From Angiostrongylus vasorum (lineage: Eukaryota > Nematoda > Chromadorea > Rhabditida > Metastrongylidae), in the NCBI GenBank assembly GCA_018806985.1, contig JADANN010000174.1, positions 880,001 to 944,000 on the forward strand: DNA of 64,000 bases, written 5' to 3'. Numbering within the stretch: position 1 is the stretch's first letter; every line of letters starts with the position of its first letter. A program made the position numbers and the translations under genes. The notes beneath the pieces are model-generated. The model searched no databases. It worked only from the letters and a program-made list of their open reading frames with translations, and was not told the DNA's origin. Shown in pieces: positions 38,301-50,300 of this stretch.

Positions 38301-41300
38301 CACACAGTCAGGGATGATTTTTCCAGAAGCGTTTCTTCATCTCGTTCTAGAAAATGTGAAAAACACAGAAAATTCTTCGAAGCACATATCTTAGGTCCAC
38401 CTTGGCCTATTTTCTTTACATATTAACTTTTTCTCACTCGATGTGAGGCCAAGAACTTCTTCTTTTCTGCTCATTATTACTCCATCTACGACTTCCTCAT
38501 ATAAAAATTCGCAAAGGGCTTACAACTATTGTGGGTTTTCTAATGTTCCATTGTTTAAATCCGGTATTATTTTGCGCTTTGATGAAAGATGTAGTTTTTT
38601 TTGAGTCATGTGGAAATGTTCATAACGAGAAAATTGACCGTTAGGTAATCAAAACCATGCAAAGCGATTAGAGTACTAGTTGTAATGGGAAGGTTTAGTA
38701 AGGCACAATAAATAATGAGGTTCCGAAAAACATTAAGGATGGGAATCTCTCACTATCATACGAGTGGAGATCGTTTACTGAATGCCCTCCTGTCTGTGTA
38801 CCTACGTTGAGAATATGTTCCCTAAAACTTAGCCTTAATCGCAGCCTTTACTGACCTCTTCGAATCGTCTTTTGCAAACGTACTCCCTGAGATTGAACTG
38901 CACAATGTAACCGCACTCCTCGACGCACTGGGTGTGCTCCTGGTCGAGGAGGCAGAATCGCTTCAAGTCGTTCCGTTCCATGACTGACGGCACGCCGATA
39001 CTCCCAAACGACTTGTGCATCTAAAGCAGAGCTTTGCCCTTAACTTTTCCTGTAGAGACCTTCATGTACAAAAACATACTATTTAAGTGGAAAAACATTA
39101 TGAAACAGCAAATTTTGCTGGGAGCTTCGATGTCATTCTGCCTGTTCTCTATCCATTGTTCTATGAACTTCTCAAACAACTTTTCTCGAAATTTAGTTTA
39201 TAGGGCGAACAGAATATAGAAAGCACCAAGTAATTGATGTTAATCTAATCCGCAGCGGTTATGTGCGCCAAGCCCTGGTCACAGAGTTTATGTCAGAGTC
39301 GTCTGCGAACGGTCAAATAGCGGAACAACCGCTTGAAGCCAAATCCATACTGCTTGGTCGAAATTATGAGTTAAATATCACTGTTGTAGTTAGTTTCAAT
39401 GGAGTAATCATCGCTATGAACTTCATATTTCAAGCGACCCCCAGGCATTAGGCGCTGACGTCTAATTTTGGTAAGACTCGAGAGTTTTTCTACAACTAAA
39501 GTACTTGAGGAGTGGACGCAAAAATTTGACGGAATCATGGGAAAACATTGCTTTGTCGCTCTATGGGAGGTAGTATTTCTTAAGAAATGTTATTTGAACT
39601 TTTTTAAATTGCATTTTCTGAAAGAATTGCAAACGAAAATCAAATTTCTAACTTTTCTTGCGGAAGCGTGCTGGCCGTAACATTAACGGTATGTTGAGGG
39701 AGACCTTCATATCCTACTGAACGAAACTCTGCCCTCGTCATTAGTTCGTTGAAAAATGAAGCAGGGAAAAAGAGGAGAACGAAGGTCTGTGGACTCCAGA
39801 ATATCAGGATTTTTTAGTAGGGGGCCAGAATTCTCGTGTCTTCGAAGCAAAAATTCTGTAGAATCCAACGATTTCTATAACAAATTTCACCGTGATCGGA
39901 AGATTTTGATTTAATGTTTAGGAGAGGCGACGGTTATTTTCGGCAATTAATGAATCAAAATCAATTCGTCTCACCCACTCCACTCCCTGCCCAAGTATCA
40001 GTGGAAACCAGCTTGCCTTATGTTATGCATCAAGGTTTTCTGTTTAATTTCAACCCTTTCACGGCGATACCTAATCCCCGGTTTATTGCGGATTGGGCGG
40101 AGCCTGATTTTCAGCATTTATGGATTTACTGGTTTTCTGACAGCAAACAGTAAGTTTTCGATAACTAGAGGGCTTAGTGGGTTGTGAGCATGAACGAATT
40201 GTAGAAAATGCAATATCGTGCTGTGGGTATAAGTGTTATTTGATGCTATTTAGCATAGGTTACTATGGCCCATCATCATACAAGCATGTTACTTTCAGCA
40301 CTTAGAAGTGTTTTTACACCTTATGGGTTTCTCTTTCAGCATATCTTGTACTCTCACACTCTATTTGAAATCGTGGTCGACTAGCACCTAAATTTCTGAC
40401 TAACTAACTCGTTCAAAAGAGGGAAAGAAACAGAAGAGCTTTTCCCGACCAATATCCAATACACCTCCCAACGGTTTACCGCTTTATCGTGGCTTGGAGG
40501 TGTTCCTCGGTGTCCGGCTGCAATGTACAGCTGTGGGATTCATCCTCCGGCAAGCTTCCCAAGATGAGGGAGTCCGGTTTTTCCACTAGGAAGCTCAGTA
40601 AGGAGTAAACCAATACCGAGATCCACCACCGTTCTGGCATCAAACTAGTCGTGTGATTACAAATCTCCCCCTGATCCAGAAGGGCGGTGACTGTCTGAGG
40701 TGGTGAGGACCTGGGTGAGAATTAGGCCTGGCTGACCTCGGGACTCCAGGAAACCAGAGTGGCTAAACTAGCAAAACTTCGAAAAATGAAGATTGTGCGG
40801 GATCCGCACAAACAGTGAGGTCTGACCATCCAAGTATCCGAGTATACCCAGCACAACATCTGCGTTCTACTATAAAGTATAAAAAAGTAGTGCTTTGTGT
40901 TGAAATAAACCACCAGAAGGAAAAACGAGACCTATAGCTCCATTGTCGGTCAGTTTCCCCAAATCATTACAACGCCTATAGGTGGCACCCGCGTTGTAAG
41001 AGTGCAAAGAATGAGGAAAAGCGCGGATTTTTTTTAGTCGAAAAGCCGCTAACCCACATTCACCATGTCCATCCCCATATCCAGACGATAATTGCATCGA
41101 TTCAAGCACTTTATATCACGCACTACCTCATGCCGTCCAAGCCAGCCATTCTCTGAAAGACCTCAGATCTCTACAGAATAACTATTCGTACACTCAAAAT
41201 TACAATGCCATGTTGGCGATTCTCATCACTCAATTTCACCGAACTCATAATTCAATATAAAAATCGATTATTTAGAAAAAACCTCATCATCCAATCCAGA

Positions 41301-44300
41301 AACCGCCGTTTATTAAACTACTAGGTTATTCTAGAAAGAGACCCCGTACGGCCTCCTTTAATGCTTATTGGTTTTTTAATTAAGAAATTTCCCCGATGGG
41401 AAAGGAAAGTCGCTGAAACATTTTGCGCACATGTCTTCTTTTTAATATTTTCCCAGAGAAAGTGGTATTGAAATTATCTACCAGAGAAAATCCTCTGCTT
41501 TTCGTCGAATAATCCGCTGAGGGCTTTCTCGTTCTCGAAATACTTGTTTGTTTTAAAAATTTCGTAGGCAAGCCATTGTTCATTTGTCAAAACTTATTCC
41601 GTGCACTTTCTGAAAATATCCATGTGCACGCGATCGCTGTTAATTCCGACTTCTAGCTTGTTTCCCTCCATTTTTCCCTTTTACTGGTCTACATTCATTT
41701 TATTTACTTCTGTTTTATTTTATATGACTAGTCTTCACGTCTGCTATGCGGATCCCAGCACTTCTCACATTCGATTCGTTTCCTCACATCCATTGTCCAC
41801 GAAGATCTTCCAACTTTTACGTGTGGCTTCGGTTGCTGCTTGATGATTTTCATTCCATCTTGAATTCTGGAACGTCATATAATGCTGGTTTAGAAATTCT
41901 TCCTGAGTCCTGAGATAGCCGTGCTAGAGCGTTCCCACTGGATTGCAGAGACTGATTTTTTCCCAGACAACTCCTGTATCAATTTGCTGACCCGGAAGGA
42001 TGAAATGCTTGGTTGTCCCGAAGCGGAATTCAAATAGCACCATGCTTGTGATCACGGACACTGTGCTATCCGCCACCTATTTGTACTCATAAAGAATAAA
42101 GGATAAAGCTCTCGGCATTGATCAATCGCTGAAGCATGCGCTATGCACTCGACTTCGATAGGTGTCGTTGGAGGTGATTCAATGCATATCTGGCCTTTAC
42201 ATGACTCGCGGTGGCCTAGCGATGTATTGAGCCAGTGTTGTCTATCCTCCCAGACAAGTCTGGTACCAATTTGCCGACCTCGGAGGGATGGAAGGCTTGG
42301 TGGGCCATGGGCGCGGGGATCGATTCCACGTATGTGTCGCAGTGGCGCCTCCAACCACTGCACCACACGCGTCCTATTTGTACTCATAGAATTATGAAAA
42401 CGGTATCATTTATTCGAGTGCTCCGGGAACCGAAGTGGTTCAGAAATTTTTATTTTGTTGTGGCAGGGAAGAGCACAGCGGGAGTTTCGTGAATTCCGTG
42501 CAGTTATTCTTCTGTAAATATTGTACTGTCTCTTCAAATTTCTCTATAGTTTTGTACAGCAAAAATATAATCTTTCCTGTTGATATTTGTGCAGTTGGGG
42601 TCATGTTGAGTTGCTAAGCTATGAGAACTTCCGATGACAGTTCTGACACTTATTTACCATTTTATCCTCTGCAAGACCGAAACCGTAAAAGATAGTGTCA
42701 ACATTGACATGTTGCGAAAATACCCCAACTGCTTCCGTTTAATCCTAAGAGGCGGAGATAAATTATCATGGATATCCGGTTCTGGATCTTTTGATTCACT
42801 CCTTTAACACCGAAACACCTATAGAAACAAGGAGGGGGAATTTTTTTTTCGCGTCGAAATAGTTTGATTCGTCATAACTCGTTCACTAAAACGATAACCA
42901 ATAGTAGTGGGACTAAGACTGGTGTTCAATACTATTACGTACTATGTGAAGGGAAGAGTGGGTAGCGCACTGGTAGTCGATGTTGATGAACACTGTACTG
43001 GTTGGACTCCATCGCGGGATCACTAAGCCTCTCATCCCATCGGAAACGGGAAATTGCCACCAGACCCCTATAGAAGAAACTTGCTTCTTCCAATCGAAAT
43101 AGAGATTCTCTAGCCCAACTATCTCAGGACTCAAGGGAGAATCGATTCAACCATTTTCAAGGACATTCGCTACATTTTACTTTTTCCTTAAGATTTACAC
43201 ACCATTCTTATCAACTCTATCATCTCCTCGTTCCGTTAATCGTCGAGTGACTCGAACGGACACCAGTAAATCTTCCATTTTTGCTTGTCGCGTACAAGAG
43301 TAGCCCACTCGCTATAGGAACTTGTTGAGCACCATATCTTCCTTCTTTCCAAAGGAAGACAAAGCAATCTGTTGTGCTGTCGCGACACTTCAATGACTCT
43401 TATCACATTGTGGATGTGGTTTATCGTACTGAATGTTTTCCGAACCCTGCTTGTTCACAAGGCTGTCCTTGGTTTAGTGTTCTGTTAATCCTGTTTAAGA
43501 TGACTCGAGTGATTAGTTTGTAGATAACAAACAGCGAGCGGGTTGGGCGGTAGTTGCCGATATCATCAAGCTCATCGTTTTTGAACAATAAAACGATCTT
43601 GCTGGTCATCCATTTGATAGGAATCCTGCTTTCTGACAGGTAACATGTCAATAGCCAAACCAGTGTGTTGATTAAGTCTGGAGAAAGTTTCCTCAGACGT
43701 TGAGATCTTATCTTTGTCCGGACCTGGTGTTGTTCGATTCTTCACCGACAAAGTAGCATGTCGAATTTCGGAAGGGGAGGACAGGTTGGAAGATATATCC
43801 ATCTTCCTTTATTTCATATGGGGGGCAGGAGGTCACTGCTACCAAGGAGGGACGAGTAGTAATCGCGAATGATTTTTCTCCATTGCCTTTCTAGAAGCTC
43901 TAACTGTTCCGTCTGGGCGGCATTGTTTTGTACGTTCGGACGTGAGTGCTCGTTGCCCGTAGCTCGTGCGATTTCGCATTGGCGTGTCAACTCGGCTGCT
44001 GGAGGTCGTCTATTTCATTCGTAATGAAGGAAAAAATCCTCAAAAAGCAGGAGAACCCACCGGTTAAAGGTGCAAAGGCTTCGAGGATAATGGACCAGAG
44101 GAAACGAATGGCATTCAAGACGTGCTAGGCTCCGCACAATAGATGTGAAAGACAGGGTCATGTAAAATGAAATTTGAAAAAAGTAGAGGAAAGTTTCTGT
44201 CGTTGCCGATTTTTCAAACACACGAGGTGAGAGCCGTAATATACTTAATTGCGTGCTCAGAGGTGTCTGTCTCTAACGAGCGATGTCGTACGGCACGATA

Positions 44301-47300
44301 TACTGACGTTATAGCTTTACAATGTTAAAAAGCCAACCTCTGTTACTTTTTTCTTTGCTCGTTCCGGATTCGCTGGCGTCGTAATCTACTTCGTAATCAC
44401 GTTGGATACGCGCCAATTGGAAAGCCGAAGGCGCTTTTCTTTTTTGCGTGAGCCGCTCTGAGATTCGTTCATGGTCTCGAAAATATGAAAATGTAAAGGT
44501 TATTTTAACCTTTTTGCCTACTGCCTACTCTTTTTTGATGGCACGGTATATTGCGAAATATAACTTCAACGAAGCTGAGATATTTGCAAAACTCTGACCG
44601 CAGGTGCCTATGGTGAGGCGCATGCTGAACGTACGCTATGCGTCCTTTGTTTCCCTGTCCGGGGAGTAACGCGTTCACCACCACACCATGCGGGTCCTTT
44701 GTTTCGCCTGTCTCTCAGCTAGTTCTATCGATCTTTTGCCATCAGCAGTCACCCGTCAACGGGATTGATCTGGGGAGCCCAAATCGGCATTGAACCCAGT
44801 TAACTGAGGCTATAGTTATAATCACAATTTTAACCTTTTTGCCTACTGCCTACTCTTTTTGATGGCAGGGTATATTGCCCGCATGGTGTGGTGCTGAACG
44901 GGTTACTCCCCGGAAAGGACAATAGCGCGTTTGTTCCACACCATAGACACCTGCGGTCCAGAGTTTTGCAAATATCTCAGCTTCGGTGAGGTTGTAAAGG
45001 TTATAATTTCTACGCTGTTCATCTTATACGAGATTGGTGTAAGCTTCTTATTCGCCGATTCTAGTGTGTCGAAGTATTCGTCTTCTCCAAAGCCACCACA
45101 ATTCGAGTGATTAGCTGGATAAAAAATTTATACCATCCTCGTGTAAGCTGAACAATCTAAGGATGCATACTGATTATTAACGCTGAGGCTAAGCGAAAGT
45201 AGGTTTAGTAAAGTGTAGCGGTTATAACCATAACGATGCTGAGATATGAGCAAAACTCGGAAGCTCAGTTGGTGTTCGAACCTGCGACCACTCTTTCCAG
45301 AGGTTTCATGGTATCCACCACTCTACTCGATACCCTTGCCTTGCTTTTCTCTCAGCTATTAACTAAGGGTCATGGATGGCCTGGTGAATGGCACATGAGC
45401 CCTCGGAAAGGGTAATCACAAGTCCGAAGCCTAACTGAGGTTCCGAGTTTCGCTCATGTCTCAGCAACCTTGTAGTTGCATTTCTTGTCGTACCTCTCAT
45501 AAGAAAAGGATTAAGCACCAAATAAAAGTTAAGACATTAGAACTATAGTTATTGGACCCACTTTTTGAATGCATTCCATCAATCCTCATTGAGAAATTGC
45601 TTAGAATGAATAAGAAGAATATGCTGGTTCGCATACTCCTGCAATAGCGCCACCGTATACCACGAAGCAACGAGTATACAAACAATTAGAAAATATAAAC
45701 AGCATTCCATTGGCAGTGAATTATAAGAGAGTCAACGAAAACGATGAGAAATGCAAAGGCGGCTACTCCGAACGGACTCTGAAACAAATAATGTTGTTCA
45801 AAAGGAAATAACTAAGACAATTCTACTTCGTTGATAAGTTTAATGAGAGTTATGGAGTTGGATCTCGCTTTAAAGGTGGTTATTTCCTCCAAATAGTTGA
45901 AAAGCGGCAAAGAGCTGAGAAGTGGATGACCTCGAGTCGTTGTTGAGGCAAAACTTCGCAAGGTCGCCAACATCGTAATTACTCTATTTTCTATAGCTCT
46001 TGATGCTTGATCTTCGACTAAAAATCCGCCCACAACATCAAAATTTCATTGGAATCGACTAGGAACTCTTAGACGAAAAATTTTTTATTCAGACAGCATA
46101 AAAAAAGTCGAGGTTAAATAAGTGGGATTGCTGATGTTGGTAATAGTAGTATTTTCCTCCAATAATATGAGTTTTCTTCTTGATGTATGAAGCATGGAAA
46201 ACTCCGGCTAATATATAAGATCATATGGAGAGCTTTTATGAAAATGATTTCTAAAGTGCTGACAGCATTGGTGCCCAGGAAATAACGGGAGGTAAAGCAG
46301 AGATACGTCGTAGAATTACTAGAAATTCTCCTTGACGAGCTAACTCAAGGTGGTTAAGAGATTTAGTTCACATTAACGAAATTTCCTATGAACCTGAGAG
46401 TCTGAAAGGGGGACATGCAAAAGTCTTATTTGGTAGAGTATAGAGACAAAAAATGTAAATATCGGTTTGAGAGAATCGTCCAAGTTGGTATCTATAGAAC
46501 GAATTCTTCTACTTGTTTGAGAATCCATTGATTTCAATGACTGCTGCTTGACAGATTTTTGAGCTCAAAAATAAAATGTGTCTAAGAAGTGGTCTAAATG
46601 ATCTACGCATTCTGGACGAGCCTCCAACGCTGCTGCAATGGAACTATCAGTTAGTAACATCACTTCATACCGTTAGTAAGCTTGTGTTTTTCATGTGCTG
46701 CGTGTTCGAGCCGCATCACTGCTTGTTGATGCCTCAGCGGCTGCTTTTATGCTGTTACAATCAAGCTCGACTTTTTTAATGCTGCATTGAATTGCTTGAA
46801 AGCGAGTTAAAAAATATCTAAGGAAAGAAAAAATGCGTGTATTGGATTATTTGACTTCGAGTTCTTTCCACATCATGAATGAGGGGATGATGAATGTCGC
46901 GTTGTCCTTTTGCCGTTCAGCTGTTTCATTTTCTCAACAGATGTATGGACAATGGCGCTACCTTGCATGAAAACTAGTAAGTAGTAAGTAGAGTTCTCAG
47001 GATCGACTTTCTACTTGGCACGTAAAAACGGCTCTGAAGAAGGCGATGTTGCCGAAACGTCAGCTACGGTGGTGTTGTGTGTGTTATTGTATGGAAGTAC
47101 GTATGCTGTTTAACAACCTCGCGATTGCTGAGAGAGAAAACGACGAGAGTAAGTAGAGTGTCTGAAGAGTTGTTCACGTATCCGAAAATTCTAAACACTG
47201 CGTTCCATCATCGACTATCACTCTATCGATCCTGGCTCCCTGTATTTTACAATTTATATTCGCGTCACATTTATTATTACAATTTCATAGAGGGGATACC

Positions 47301-50300
47301 ATTGTTGAAGACAATTCCTCAAGGTTTATGAGATGAAAGTAGAGCCATATTATGGTCCGAATAGCTCCCACATGCTCTCATTTTCCCTTTATTCAAAGGT
47401 TTCTTCATACATTCGATTGCCGTTGCCATGCTAAATACTGGTCCAAGTAGGAGAACAGAAACAGCTACAATAATCTCCCCAGCCATTGTCATGATATGGG
47501 GTAATATTTGGAATTAGGATATCATTAAGGTGTATTCACTACAGAAACTTACTTGAGTTGACCCATCTCTCTCTTCCTGGAACCATTTCCCAATATTCTT
47601 ATTCACTACATAGATTTCTTCTTTTGACAATTCACCTTTAACAACTGATTTTACAAGGACTAGAAGTAAACTGTGAATGCTGAAATTCTGACGTCTATAA
47701 ACAAGGATTGAAAAAATCAATTTATAACTATTTTTATGAATGTTCAAGTTAATCTGTCAATCAAGAAATCTATTATGAAAATCATAGCACGTGATGGCCT
47801 TAATGGACTGTTTGGTATGTGAGAGCAACAACAACGTGAAATAAGCAGCAGAATAGTGACGAACTAGTTGGAGGTGCATTGCAACTTACTGTTGGAAGTA
47901 TGGGGTTCTCGACCGGTCAGATAGAAATCATATGCGAGAAGTAGAATCATGCCATCGGAACAGTTGTTTCCAAAGTTCAGTTGGTGTTCTACATTTTATT
48001 ACCGTAGTGGTCGAGCACCACATTTAGAATACAAGCAGTTTCCCTCTGTTCGTAAGAAAACCAACCTGCCGTTAGATTCTTGAGAAAATCCGCCACCATA
48101 TTCTGCTAGAACCTCGCTTGGCGACATCGACCATGTGGAGAAAATTAAGTGTTGTGAACTTAACTGGAAAAGTGAGAAATTGCTGAATAAAAACCCGTTC
48201 ATTGTCCACAAATCGCTTTGGAATCACTATAAATTCACAACATTAAACATCGTAAAGGTGGATGAATACATATGTGTCCTATGCAATGGCTTTCCTCAAA
48301 CCAGTTTTATGAAGTCAGTGTTTTTTGTCCTTCTAGAGAAAGTTGATACCAATTTGCCGACAGTTGAGAGAAGGTAGAAGAGAGAAGCGCCTTTAAAAAA
48401 TTTCCTTGAAAGACCTCTTTTTTTCGATGGGCTCTACGGTATCAAAGATGTTAACGTGATAGTACTAAAAGAATCGACACTAGCTAGTGATGGGCTCTGA
48501 ACCTGTATGGTGCTATCTTTGGAATAATTGTTAGCAGATCGAAATGGGACTTGATCCATCCACTTTTTTTTGCTAAATTTCTAATATTTTTAAATATTTC
48601 TCGTTTGAAACACCCCATTGAAGCTACAAAGCCAAAGAAATTTTTTCGTTATCATAAGAACAACATGAGCGTGAATTTCATTCATTTAGGTAAAGAACTA
48701 TAAAGTTAGATCATCAACTATTTTCTGAGCTTCCGTGGCGCAGTGTGTAATGCGCGTGCCCTCGGAAAGGGAAATCGTAGTTCGTTCGATCTGGCCCGGG
48801 GTTCAAGTTTTGCGAATATCTCAGCATCGGGTTTTCTGGTTATTTTCTGAGCGTTGCTCCGTTTTCTGTTTTGTTCTGAAGGCGAAAAAGTTCCGATTTC
48901 GACATGTCTTTTTCCAAGGTGTTGCCTGTTTAGGAGAAACGCGAGGTCGTTAAGAACCGGAAAAATTGCGCGCAAATATGCGTGTTCATGGCAAATTTGC
49001 TTCGATAAGGAAACAGTTCAAGTCATGGCAGCCTTCTAATGACAACACTGCTACCTTTTCTATCAGCATATTTCGTACCTTTTTTTCTCGCTATGAATTT
49101 CTTCTCACAATAGTGGAGAAAAAATCTCAATGACACCTATGAGTAGGGGAAAGTATGAGCTTGTGGTGATCAGATAGAGAACTCTTGAAAAATCTGTTAC
49201 ATTTTTTCTTCAGTACGATTGCTGAAGTACAACTTTGTAACCGGATTAGATTAGAAGCAATTTTCGTAACCTACCACTCGTTTTACTTTCAATTTTACAT
49301 GACCACATCTACTGTGCGAATCCCAGCACATCTTGCATTCCATACGATTCCTGCCACCTATCATCCACCAAGGGCTTTGAACTTTTCAAGTTTGGTTTCG
49401 GCTGCTGCTTGAAGATTGTCTTCTTTATGAATGACGTCGAATACTGGTCCAGTCTATTCGTCCTAGGATAGCCGCATTTCTTCGTACATTCGAAGGACTG
49501 AGTTAGACCTAAGCAAGTCCAGTACCACTTTCCCGACCCTGGAGGGATGAGAGGCCCGGTGATTCCACTGTGGAGTCGAGACAGCACCATGTTCATGATG
49601 ACTAGAATCACTGCCACTGCGCCAGCCACTCCCTCCACTCATGCTTATCGCTTGTGATCAGCAGACTCCACGATACCGATGCAACTTTCACAGAAAACTC
49701 GGTTTTTCCAAATCCGGCTACCACAGAAGACTGGTTTGGGAACCAGGATAAATAAAAAATTCACCTTTTCATATCATTTTTGATTCATGCACTGTTTTAA
49801 GCAACGGAGCCGGTCGAAGTGGAGCGTTTATGGCTGTGGACGCTAATTTGGAGTTGATGAAGAAGACTGGTCAGCTCGACGTCTACGAGTACGCTAAGAC
49901 CCTCGTCAATTCGCGACCGCACCTCATTGATTCCGTCGATCAGTATCAGTTCATCTACGAAGTCCTGGCTGAGGTGAGTTCCAGTACTGCCTAATCCTTA
50001 GTAGAATGAAGCCGAGAAATCAAATAGACGATGTGCTTCTACTCTTGTTTGAAGACTTTCGAAGTCGTCTTACACTTCTTTGATTTTTTTTATTTTTGAA
50101 TAACTCTGTCTTACTTGATCAGTAATGATTATCGTTGCTCCACAATATTTCATGGAACGCCATAGAATCGGAAAATTCTCATTCTTTTTTAACCTTTTCG
50201 ATCTCATTACTTTTCTTCGGTACTGTGTCATAAGTTCAAATCTCTGTGCATCCATTTCTACATATTCCCTCGTAATCCCTCTTCAGTAATTTCTTCCGTA

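Larger units (their letters stand above)
29518..49801. other. 20.3-kb intron splitting the PTP signature motif
   Basis: The intron falls inside the codon after the catalytic Cys (TGC AG|C). It holds Penelope-like, RTE, SINE-1, SINE-2 and family-3 repeats and several apparent minus-strand exons of nested gene(s) at 30620-30763, 38856-39020 and around 47.3-47.7 kb. An unexplained plus-strand open stretch follows an acceptor-like tgttgcag at 34462 (to about 34790); I could not assign it. Segments 29520-29930, 30130-30600, 30850-31560, 38290-38840, 39460-40480, 41100-41700, 44000-44550 and 45530-46960 show nothing I can support. Confidence 0.7.

Noticed and set aside
39245..39451. Plus-strand open stretch after an acceptor-like ccgcag
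   Set aside because: No donor in frame, no PTP similarity, and the phase-2 junction between 29517 and 49802 leaves no room for it.
42052..42387. 111-codon minus-strand open frame
   Set aside because: Another read-through of a SINE-1 copy.
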